Source: Paraglaciecola algarum (GTDB lineage: Bacteria; Pseudomonadota; Gammaproteobacteria; Enterobacterales; Alteromonadaceae). Taken from it: a stretch of 64,000 nt of DNA. Positions 28,020 to 35,897 of this stretch are shown one piece after another. Under the pieces are notes generated by a model. The model had not been told where the DNA came from and made no database searches. It worked only from the letters and a program-made list of their open reading frames with translations. The position numbers and the translations under genes were made by a program. Where the stretch lies: positions 1 to 64,000 of the forward strand of contig NZ_JAKGAS010000009.1 of assembly GCF_021532655.1 (NCBI RefSeq). The letters are read 5' to 3'. How positions within the stretch are numbered: position 1 is the stretch's first letter; each line of letters begins with the position of its first letter.

Positions 28020-28867
28020 TTTAATAATAGCGTTTTAAGTGAAACGTAGGTGCCGACCGTGCCGCTAACAATTATCGCTACCCATACTATGAATAAAGCA
28101 GGGGTTTCACCACTAGCCATCAGATAAAGCAATAGCGCACAAAAACCAAGAATAAAGTATCCAAGATAAATAGGCTTAGTCACTGTCCAGTTCCACCATT
28201 TTGAGTAATGGCGACTTAAATACTCACCACTCAACCCTGCAATACCACCTAAAAGAGCGCCTAGGAGCAAATCGGCAGGCCAATGAGCACCAACGGCAAC
28301 TCTTGAAATAGCAGTGATTGCAGCAATAAACAGTAGCATTGCTGTTACAGCGTTTCTTAAATTCGATTGATGTTTATTCTGCTTCATATACACAAAAATT
28401 AGTGCCGACATAGCAGTGAAAATTGTAATAGTATGCCCGGAAGGAAAGCTTGAGTGTGCCGCTAAAGTGCGGCCAATAATAGTAAACTGGTCATGCTCTA
28501 ATATTGCTGCTGGTCGGGGAATAGCAAAAAATGCTTTTCCAGCATGGCTAAGAAAGAATGCAAGCGGTACTGAGCCAAACATTGCAGCCCATGCTTTAAC
28601 GCTAAATAAACAAATGAATGAAAGCAATGGCACGAGAATTAACGCATCGCCTAAATAGGTAACGTTATGCCAAAAGTATTGGGGCAAAAACTGGAATGCT
28701 TGATTACCAAATATAAATACCTTCAGTTGGCTAGCTATGTATTGGTCTTTGTTCATCGCAATGCTTGAAACTAATACCAAAAATAATAAAAAAAGAGCGA
28801 AAGACTTCCAATAAAGTGATTTATTGAATTGAACGTCTATTTTGTAAAGTGCAGGCTTAATTAACAT
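28016..28867 (-). CDS. PAP2-family membrane phosphatase
   Basis: 283 residues with about six membrane helices. The three-part PAP2 signature is complete: KAFFAIPRP, SSFPSGHT and SRVAVGAHWPADLLLG. Family members dephosphorylate lipid A (LpxE), undecaprenyl pyrophosphate or phosphatidate. Being the first gene of an operon with an EptA homologue, it may remove a phosphate from lipid A or its precursors, or recycle lipid by-products. An AGAGGTGA ribosome site precedes the ATG. It is divergent from the broken DUF3108 gene. Confidence 0.88.
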   Translation of the reverse strand: MLIKPALYKIDVQFNKSLYWKSFALFLLFLVLVSSIAMNKDQYIASQLKVFIFGNQAFQFLPQYFWHNVTYLGDALILVPLLSFICLFSVKAWAAMFGSVPLAFFLSHAGKAFFAIPRPAAILEHDQFTIIGRTLAAHSSFPSGHTITIFTAMSALIFVYMKQNKHQSNLRNAVTAMLLFIAAITAISRVAVGAHWPADLLLGALLGGIAGLSGEYLSRHYSKWWNWTVTKPIYLGYFILGFCALLLYLMASGETPALFIVWVAIIVSGTVGTYVSLKTLLLK

Positions 28868-28908
28868 AAATCACCTCTAGTTTGATGAGCTGATTTTATG
28901 AACTGAAA

Positions 28909-28936
28909 CTTAAGAATCGCTTAGTGAAAACTGAAA
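28909..28936. promoter_or_regulatory. PmrA-box-like triple repeat, PAP2-eptA operon
   Basis: Half-sites CTTAAG (28909), CTTAGT (28920) and CTGAAA (28931) repeat every 11 bp. A -10-like TAAAAT (28898-28893, minus strand) follows after exactly 10 bp. The site also faces the divergent DUF3108 pseudogene. Confidence 0.75.
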
Positions 28937-29052
28937 TTTGGCAGTAGATGCATTTTTAATTTGACCAAGCACATATGTTGCGGATACAAGTGATGTAGGT
29001 CGTGACGTTAAGTAGTGCTATAGGAAAAAATGTAATGATTGAAGGAGTGAAT

Positions 29053-29784
29053 TTGACAGTAAAACGTGTATTTTCCTTCTTGATAATATTCACTTTATGC
29101 CAATCTGTAGTAGCTAAAGAAAATTCAAATGCAATAACTGGAGGTGCTCAATTAGCACAGTACACTGCGAACTATAAAATACTTCGAAAGGGGAAAGACT
29201 ATGGTGAAGCTACTCGTACCTTAATACACAATGATGGAGTGTATGTCTTATAGTTAACTTCCAACGCATCGGCATTTTTCTACAGTATTTTCACTAAACA
29301 GACGAGTCAATTTTCTTTGAATGATAATGACTTTCATCAGATAAGTTATAAAAGCATAGACGATAGAAGTTTTAAAAAAGCCAAACGGCAAACAATACTT
29401 TTTGATCATAAAAATAATATTGTTGTTGGCGATAGCAAAGGAAATAGCTGGCAAAAAAGCTTGCAAGCTAATAAGTATGATCCACTTTCAGTTTTTGAAA
29501 TATTAAGGTTAAATCTGAGCAGTGAAAACTTGGACACTAGTTAACAAGTATACGATGACGCAAAAATTAAAAATTACCTTTTCGTTAATCAAGGTGCAGA
29601 AGTGATTAGCTCGAATGTTGGTGAGCTAGAGTGCGTAAAGGTAACAAGAGTGCGTAAAAATAGCACTAGAGAAACAACGATCTGGTTTAGTCAAAAGTAT
29701 AATTTTATTCCTGTTAAAGTATTGCAGAAAAAAGATGGTGACGAAATCGCGACAATGATTTTAGACTCGATAGAGCTAAAATAA
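29053..29784 (+). pseudogene. DUF3108 domain protein broken by two in-frame stops
   Basis: One continuous reading frame encodes a signal peptide (VKRVFSFLIIFTLCQSVVAK) and then a roughly 240-residue protein of DUF3108 type (AQYTANYKILRKGKDYGEATRTL, DPLSVFEILRLNL, TRVRKNSTRETTIWFSQKYNFIPVKVLQKKDG). It is interrupted by TAG at 29251-29253 and TAA at 29542-29544, with homology continuing past both and no frameshift. GAAGGAG at 29041-29047 points to a TTG start at 29053; upstream ATG 29035 and GTG 29002 are alternatives. DUF3108 proteins are periplasmic and of unknown role, and often adjoin lipid and polyamine or envelope genes. The damage looks recent. Confidence 0.8.
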
Positions 29785-29821
29785 TCACTTAAATAGCAAA
29801 GTCGAGTGTGATTCAAATAAA

Positions 29822-32047
29822 TTAAAAATGTAGCCTTAACTTCGCGAAGATATTGTGTGCTTCTTTTGACTCAAGCGCTTTTTTGTAGAGATTTCTTTTA
29901 CCAAACTTAGCAATCTCATCTTCGAATTCTCCACCAAAACCATAGCTCAAATAAAATGCTGTGAGCTTACTAAATGAGTATTTGTATCGCAGTTGAAACG
30001 CATTTTCTGCAAAAGAAAAATCATCTGATTCATTGGTTTGTATAGCCTTGCCATTAGAATTAACTTGATAATTAGCAAGGTGCTTTGCTTTACCGATCAC
30101 AGATTCAAACTTTATTCTAAGTTCATGATTATCAGCTATTTGGTAATTCGCGCTGATCTCAAACCCTTGCTCTGTAAAATCGAATTCATCAATGACGTTT
30201 TCTTCATCCCACTCTAGCCAACTATCACTATTGTATTGCGACATAGTGAAAGAAACATATAGATTGTCATTGAACTGTTGCTCAACGCTGCTTTGCATAT
30301 TGTAAAAGCGGCCAGAAAAACCTTCTGTACCTAATTCAAATTGGAAATCAAGTTTTCCCCAAAGATATTCCGGTGAGCTAACTTCTAATTCGGCTATGTA
30401 AAATGATGGTAACCATAATGAATTGTTGTCACGAGTTAAGAAGTCATCATAACCTGATGAGCCATGTTCAATAGAAAACTGATATTCGAACTCATCTTCT
30501 GTGACAAATTCAACACCAAGCCCAAATAGAAGTGGTAACTTTTCATCTTGAAAGTTGGTTTTTATTTCTGACTCTACGGAAACGGCCATGTCTCTAATTG
30601 ACCATAGGTTTAAGTCTGGAATTTGATATTGATACTCATATTCAAACTGTTTTCTATTTACTCGTTTGACGTAGCCTATATCATTAAGCTGTAAGTCCTC
30701 TCCGTAGGTAAACAAACTAAATTCATGGCTATGATTTATTGAAAACTCAGAGCTACCTGTAATCCACCAACCAATATCTTTGGTTGATACAGCTTGTTGC
30801 TCAATCTTTGAATTGATAATTCCAATATTAAACTCTGTGCTTTCAGAAAGAGTGTAAACAAAATCGGTAGATAATATCTGTGCGTTACGGTCTACGCTGG
30901 GCGTTGAAACATTATTTAATGAAATACCTAATTTATTCTCACCTAAATAATATTGGCCGCGCATTAACCAAAAATCTCGCCCGGTAGAGCTTTTGTCTAA
31001 CGAACTTTCAAATGCCGACATTAATCCTAGCGCTAAATTATCGTTATCAAAGGTGTATTTAAGTGCGGCATCAAGATCGCTGACATAATCGTCATCATAA
31101 TATGCATCCCCGCCAATTCTTGGCGTATGTACTATTCTTAGCGTTTCAGGTCCTGATACATCAAAGATGTTCTGATTTTCATTAAAAAAAGGTCTTTTCT
31201 CGGTGAAAAAACTTTCGATAGTAGAAAAATTAACGACGAGTTCATCTGTTTCAACTTGTCCAAAATCTGGGTTAAACGTGGCGCTTATTTGTTGGTTTTT
31301 TGTGGGTTTCCAAAATATTTCAGCACCAACATCCATTGATTCATCATTGTTAATGATATCTCGATTAAGCGAAATGTGAGGGTAAATATCAAAGCTTGAA
31401 TGACTTTTTATAACGACATTGTGTTTGGAAAAAAGTTGTAAAAAACTATTCATAGACGAATTGGCGGGAATAGATGCATAAGTCGAATTACTGGCTTCAT
31501 CTAAGCGGCTAATGGCTAAACCAAATTGGTTTTGTTCTTGAATGCTAAATGACATTGATGACCAAGGAATAAATATTTCTGCTGTCCAAAATTCATCAGT
31601 AACATTAACGGCATATTGCCATTGGGCACTCCAGTCGAGATCTAATTCTTTGTCTTGTTTATAGATTCCGTCAAAATAGTTGCCTTGATGGTTAATTGAA
31701 AACACAAAGCTAGTCTGCGCTGAGTTGTCCATGTCTAACATTACTTGAAAATGATCATTGGTAAAAAGCTTGTCATTTTCCTGAGTTCTGATCCTCAGTT
31801 TATTCTTTATCAGTGCCGTTAAAGCTAAGTATATTCCTTGCTCAGAAGTAATAAATTTATAAGAAAAGTTATTACATGATTTTCTAAAAGTTTGAGGCGA
31901 TACTTGGAAAGCTTCGACATGATTAGTCGTTTTTTGCCATAATTTTTCGTTCAGTAAACCATCAACGGTAATATCGCGCTCAGATCCCACACTAGTAAAA
32001 CTTATTGGTAGTGTTAAAAAAACAACGAGGTAAAATGCTGCTTTCAT
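29822..32047 (-). CDS. DUF5916-type outer membrane protein with CBM9-like N-domain
   Basis: 741 residues with a signal peptide (about 1-22). A CBM9-like beta-sandwich covers about 25-210 (ITVDGLLNEKLWQK, IYLALTALIKNKLRI, WTAEIFIPWSSMSF). A long beta-barrel region of the DUF5916 kind follows, ending in KLRLHF with the usual C-terminal phenylalanine. The segment TFNPDFGQVETDELVVNFSTIESFFTEKRPFF is the DUF5916 signature. The start overlaps the histidine kinase stop by one base (TAATG), so it is the third gene of the two-component operon. Function is unknown; operon position suggests that it serves the envelope response. Confidence 0.82.
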   Translation of the reverse strand: MKAAFYLVVFLTLPISFTSVGSERDITVDGLLNEKLWQKTTNHVEAFQVSPQTFRKSCNNFSYKFITSEQGIYLALTALIKNKLRIRTQENDKLFTNDHFQVMLDMDNSAQTSFVFSINHQGNYFDGIYKQDKELDLDWSAQWQYAVNVTDEFWTAEIFIPWSSMSFSIQEQNQFGLAISRLDEASNSTYASIPANSSMNSFLQLFSKHNVVIKSHSSFDIYPHISLNRDIINNDESMDVGAEIFWKPTKNQQISATFNPDFGQVETDELVVNFSTIESFFTEKRPFFNENQNIFDVSGPETLRIVHTPRIGGDAYYDDDYVSDLDAALKYTFDNDNLALGLMSAFESSLDKSSTGRDFWLMRGQYYLGENKLGISLNNVSTPSVDRNAQILSTDFVYTLSESTEFNIGIINSKIEQQAVSTKDIGWWITGSSEFSINHSHEFSLFTYGEDLQLNDIGYVKRVNRKQFEYEYQYQIPDLNLWSIRDMAVSVESEIKTNFQDEKLPLLFGLGVEFVTEDEFEYQFSIEHGSSGYDDFLTRDNNSLWLPSFYIAELEVSSPEYLWGKLDFQFELGTEGFSGRFYNMQSSVEQQFNDNLYVSFTMSQYNSDSWLEWDEENVIDEFDFTEQGFEISANYQIADNHELRIKFESVIGKAKHLANYQVNSNGKAIQTNESDDFSFAENAFQLRYKYSFSKLTAFYLSYGFGGEFEDEIAKFGKRNLYKKALESKEAHNIFAKLRLHF

Positions 32048-33465
32048 TAAATGACTAGGGTAAATGTTATTTGTTTATTGGAGCTTAGCGATACAGAGAT
32101 AGAAGCGCCTAACTTTTCACAATAAGACTTAACTATTGCCAGCCCAAGGCCATACCTTTGTGTAGATGTTCTTGATGAATCTTGTTGCCAAAGTGGTTCG
32201 AAAAATCGGTTAAGATCTTCTTCGCTGCAACCATTAGCGCAGATATTGGAAATACGAACTATCGAATTGTCTTTATCTTCGGAAATCTCAATGGTTAAAG
32301 GTGAGTTGTCTGGACTATAGAAAAAGGCATTATTAATCAAGTTTGATAATATGGTATCAAGGGCAACTCTGTTTGTTTTTACCCTGTGGCCATTTGGATT
32401 TTTTATAAAAGATATCTCACTATTATTTTGGTTTTCTCTTTTTAACGTATCTTCAATTAGCTGCACTAGGTTGATATCCGATTTTTCTAGTTCCGTTGTT
32501 GTACTGCTTTTTTGAAGTAGTAAAATTCCATTAACTATATTTTTTAGTCTTGTCGAAATTTGTTGAACATCAGTGGCTAACTGGCTGGTGATTTGTTTTT
32601 CGTGTGGAAACTTAATGGCCACTTCACTTAAGCTAAGTAACTCCGCGATAGGGGTTTTGAGTTCATGCGCGATATCTGATGTTACCCGTTTTTCGCGTTT
32701 ATACAGTTCGTGCGTTTCAATAATAAACTGGTTTACTGCATTTGCTGTAGGTAATAGCTCAACTGGAAGGTGGTCGGTAGGTACTTGTAATTGTTCAGAA
32801 TTAAGATTAATCATTCCTAGTTGGCTATTAAAATTGTCAATGGGCTTTAAGCTTTTATCAACTACCACCGACACTATTTGTCTGGTTGTAAATACCGCAA
32901 GTAGAGAAACAAGAATAAAAATAATATCCACGTACCAGAGAATATAGTTTAACTCTTCTGTACTAAGGGCATAGGCAAATTCCATAGGTTGTTGCGTTTT
33001 TGCAAATTCCGCTCTGGTTATGCCAAGCTCTTCTCTTACATCAGAATCAATTTGTGGTAGGAATTTGGTAAAGATCATTCTTCCACTGCGTCCATCAGGC
33101 AGTGTAATATTTTTAAACTTAGACTCCCCAAGGTTAACTGTTAGTCTGGGTAGCTCATTGATTTCAAAAAGCTCTAAAGTGTCAGATTTTTCAAATACCT
33201 TATTTTTGTGCCATAGCTGATAATATTCAGGGTTATTTTTACCTTCAAATTCAGGCATAAATTCACCCGCAAAATCAAAATCAACTTCTTCTTCGTCTTC
33301 TTCGACTAGTGTTTCGAGCAAACTGGCTTTGTTAGTCATTGCGCGGTCAAATTCACTACTGATCCACGTGTCAACACTAATATCTGTTGCTAGCAGAATA
33401 GAAACCAAGAGTATTGATATGGAAATGGATAAATAGCGGCTGAGCTTTTTTTTAATAGAATTCAC
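32047..33465 (-). CDS. Sensor histidine kinase with acidic periplasmic domain (PmrB/BasS-like role)
   Basis: 472 residues. A transmembrane helix at about 12-30, a periplasmic sensor at about 31-170 and a second helix near 175-195 precede the cytoplasmic kinase core. Its H-box is SDIAHELKTPIAE, its N-box LINNAFFYS and its G-box RYGLGLAIVKSYCEKLG. The sensor contains a run of acidic residues (EEDEEEVDFDFAGEF, near 53-68), which recalls the cation-binding acidic surfaces of PhoQ and PmrB. It overlaps the response regulator gene by 4 bp. It probably phosphorylates that regulator in response to envelope stress such as metal cations or cationic peptides; the ligand is inferred. Confidence 0.9.
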   Translation of the reverse strand: MNSIKKKLSRYLSISISILLVSILLATDISVDTWISSEFDRAMTNKASLLETLVEEDEEEVDFDFAGEFMPEFEGKNNPEYYQLWHKNKVFEKSDTLELFEINELPRLTVNLGESKFKNITLPDGRSGRMIFTKFLPQIDSDVREELGITRAEFAKTQQPMEFAYALSTEELNYILWYVDIIFILVSLLAVFTTRQIVSVVVDKSLKPIDNFNSQLGMINLNSEQLQVPTDHLPVELLPTANAVNQFIIETHELYKREKRVTSDIAHELKTPIAELLSLSEVAIKFPHEKQITSQLATDVQQISTRLKNIVNGILLLQKSSTTTELEKSDINLVQLIEDTLKRENQNNSEISFIKNPNGHRVKTNRVALDTILSNLINNAFFYSPDNSPLTIEISEDKDNSIVRISNICANGCSEEDLNRFFEPLWQQDSSRTSTQRYGLGLAIVKSYCEKLGASISVSLSSNKQITFTLVI

Positions 33466-34139
33466 AAATCGCTCTCTACGAAATAACCAAACCCGCGTTT
33501 AGTTTTAATAGGCAAATCGAACCCCAGTGCTTTCACTTTTTTTCTCGCTGATGATAAATGTGCTTCGATTGAATTTTTTGCTACCGCATCATATTGCCCC
33601 GCTAGATATTCGCTTAGTTTTTCTGGTGAGATAACTTTACCTTGGTTAGAAAAAAGGCACTCAACAACTTTATATTCATTCGGTGTTAAATTAGCGTCTG
33701 CTCCTCCGCACTTTAGCTGCTTTAAATGAAGGTCTAATGAGATAGCACCGATATTAATACTACTATCATTAACATTTAAACTGCCTCTTCGCATTAAGCA
33801 CAACAAACGAACATGAAGTTCATCAAAAGAAAAAGGCTTAGTTAAATAATCATCAGCACCATTAAGTAGGCCGTCCACTTTATCTTCGGTTAGATCTTTA
33901 GCAGATAGTATTAATACCCTAATGTCTTTATTTGCTTGGCGAATTGCCTTTAAGATAGCAGTACCACTAAGGGTAGGAAGCATAAGGTCGAGTACCAGTA
34001 ATGAATAATTACCTGCTAGCGCCATACTTAGGCCTTCAGAGCCATCACCAGTGTCGTCAACAGTGAAACCAAGGTTGGATAAGCCAACTCTTAAACTTCT
34101 TCTTAGCGAGGTTGAGTCTTCTATAATTAAAACTTTCAA
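33462..34139 (-). CDS. OmpR-family response regulator (PmrA/BasR-like role)
   Basis: 225 residues: a receiver domain with the phosphoacceptor Asp in LLVLDLMLPTLSG near 51 and the conserved Lys in NGADDYLTKPFSFDEL, then a winged-helix DNA-binding domain (LTPNEYKVVECLFSNQGKVISPEKL, AHLSSARKKVKALG). Regulators of this class bind direct repeats with 10-11 bp phasing, exactly what is seen in front of this gene and three neighbouring units. It is first in the operon with the kinase and the DUF5916 gene, and probably autoregulated through the site at 34188-34215. Confidence 0.92.
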   Translation of the reverse strand: MKVLIIEDSTSLRRSLRVGLSNLGFTVDDTGDGSEGLSMALAGNYSLLVLDLMLPTLSGTAILKAIRQANKDIRVLILSAKDLTEDKVDGLLNGADDYLTKPFSFDELHVRLLCLMRRGSLNVNDSSINIGAISLDLHLKQLKCGGADANLTPNEYKVVECLFSNQGKVISPEKLSEYLAGQYDAVAKNSIEAHLSSARKKVKALGFDLPIKTKRGFGYFVESDL

Positions 34140-34187
34140 AGTATGGATTACCTGACAAATAAATATTATTTAGCTTAAGCTATTAAA

Positions 34188-34215
34188 CTTAAGATTTGCT
34201 GAATTTATACTTAAT
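34188..34215. promoter_or_regulatory. PmrA-box-like triple repeat, two-component operon
   Basis: Half-sites CTTAAG (34188), CTGAAT (34199) and CTTAAT (34210) again show 11-bp spacing, with an extra CTTAAG at 34174. The site lies about 50 bp upstream of the response regulator start at 34139. The -10 here is less clear than at the other three sites. Confidence 0.65.
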
Positions 34216-34586
34216 TTTATTAATTTTATTAATTTTGAGGACTAATGTAGGTCAGAAGTTCGGCAAGAGTGAGGATTAGTTTTATCCCGGTATGAGAGCG
34301 GAAGCGCTTTAAGCCTAAATTCCTTAAAACTTGAATGGTTCCAATGTCCGCTTTTGGCTAGCTGTTGTCGTAAGACTCACCAAAAGCTTGATGTCTTCTT
34401 TTCGCTCAAACCGGAATCTCGGCAATGGGCCATTTCCAGACACTGGATTGATGTTAGCTAACTGGCAGCTAATCTAGAGCGGGCATTGAAATAATGAAAA
34501 AAGAGAAAGTTCCTTGGCTCCAACTAATTTGCAAGCCAAGTTTTTGTTTTTAATTGAGTGCATAATTAGAAGTTAGTTATCACTGT
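34216..34586. other. Gene-free stretch downstream of the hypothetical protein
   Basis: About 370 bp between the two-component operon promoter and the end of the 206-residue hypothetical gene. It includes GC-richer degenerate-looking sequence (34300-34480) without a long open frame, which may be a decayed repeat or gene fragment. No function could be assigned. Confidence 0.4.
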
Positions 34587-35207
34587 TTAGTGAAGCTTAT
34601 CCGGAGTATTACTAAATTCGTAACTCCCATCATCTATCAACTTCGGACCTTCAACATAACCTTTGGTACAAACATTCTTAATAGCGACAGACTTAATTGA
34701 ATCGTAATACTTTCCACTAAGTGACTGGTCTATTTCATTTACCCACTCGCCTTCTGGATTAACAAAGTAGAACGCTCTTTTTTCATAAAGACGATTATCA
34801 GCAAAACGTCTATATCGAAGTATTATTTGCATGGATACTGCCTGTGCCTTCGAGCGCAATATCTTAGGCGATAGCCATTCGTCAGAAACAGTGAATGTAA
34901 AACTACTCCAAGGAGACAATTCTTGTAACCTTTTGGCTTGGTGAACAAAACCTGCACGGCGTTCATCATGCCTATGTACATCGCCGACATTACAAAACAC
35001 TCTAAAAACTTCAATCTGGCCAACGCTATTAGTGCCTACATTTCTAATTGTAAATTCATTATCTTCATCATTGGATGTAGAAAAGTATGTTGACAACTCA
35101 AGTTTAGGGTCAACATCTATCCCTGCCAAGGCCTGTGAGTCCCTTTCGCTTGCACTAGAAAGGTACGCCACATAAATACTGATTATAAGAGCCGATAAGG
35201 ACAACAA
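34587..35207 (-). CDS. Hypothetical membrane-anchored protein
   Basis: Not recognised. The 206-residue frame shown begins at a TTG and opens inside a hydrophobic helix (LSLSALIISIYVAYL), followed by a soluble domain with a beta-rich first half (ELSTYFSTSNDEDNEFTIRNVG). The same frame stays open upstream to about 35285 and would add a hydrophilic lead (DKQDDSNNPLKFWVPIG). A good ribosome site GAGGAG sits 6 nt before an ATA codon at 35273-35271, not before any ATG, GTG or TTG. The true start is therefore probably further upstream than the TTG and may use or have lost an unusual codon. It stands alone. Confidence 0.5.
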   Translation of the reverse strand: MLSLSALIISIYVAYLSSASERDSQALAGIDVDPKLELSTYFSTSNDEDNEFTIRNVGTNSVGQIEVFRVFCNVGDVHRHDERRAGFVHQAKRLQELSPWSSFTFTVSDEWLSPKILRSKAQAVSMQIILRYRRFADNRLYEKRAFYFVNPEGEWVNEIDQSLSGKYYDSIKSVAIKNVCTKGYVEGPKLIDDGSYEFSNTPDKLH

Positions 35208-35289
35208 TGACGATATTCCAATCGGAACCCAAAATTTTAATGGATTGTTATTCGAATCATCTTGTTTATCTATATACCTCTCCTCACCT

Positions 35290-35897
35290 TCTTAAGTGTA
35301 AACGTCTTAGTCTTGTAAAGCGTTTTTGAAATGACTATTCAATACAAATTTCTACAAACGGGTTGCATTCCAATTATATAAATTTTGATTTGATACGTGC
35401 AATAGGAATTGGTAATTTTTGCCAAGGTTGGAGTAAGAAATTAACTTGTAGAAGGTTTGCTGACTACTATTATAGTCAACTGATAATTCATGCGACAAGC
35501 AACCTACTAAATGCTATTTTCGGTTAGTGAAATGGACTTAGGTATTATTTATTTACGTATTTAATTTGAACGCTATATTGACCAACTAAATTTATTTGAA
35601 AACATAAGATTTTCAAATCTTTAAAGTCCTTTTAGTAGCACAAGTGTTCAAATCAATATTTCTTGCGAACTTATTCGTAGCTACAATCAACCTAAGTGGT
35701 CTTTACAGAATCAAAGTAAGACGTCAGCTTTTTAACGAGGAACAGACATTGAATGTATTTATTGGTTATGGCTCCTATTCGCTCAAAGACGTCTAATTGA
35801 TCTAATGCTCTTAGGAACGCTATAGGTCGATTTAAGCCTTTCCTAGACTAGAATATTATGTCTGTAAATGGTACCCAGCTGTCCCTCGAATTAGCTT
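35290..35897. other. Gene-free AT-rich stretch
   Basis: About 600 bp between the hypothetical gene and the DUF1080 gene, with stops in all frames and no recognisable RNA gene or repeat. I see nothing in it beyond the expected promoter of the minus-strand hypothetical gene. Confidence 0.5.

Noticed and set aside
20383..34352. AGCGGACATT shared between the gene-free stretches near 20.4 kb and 34.3 kb (opposite strands)
   Set aside because: Only 10 identical bases with no extension, so chance cannot be excluded.
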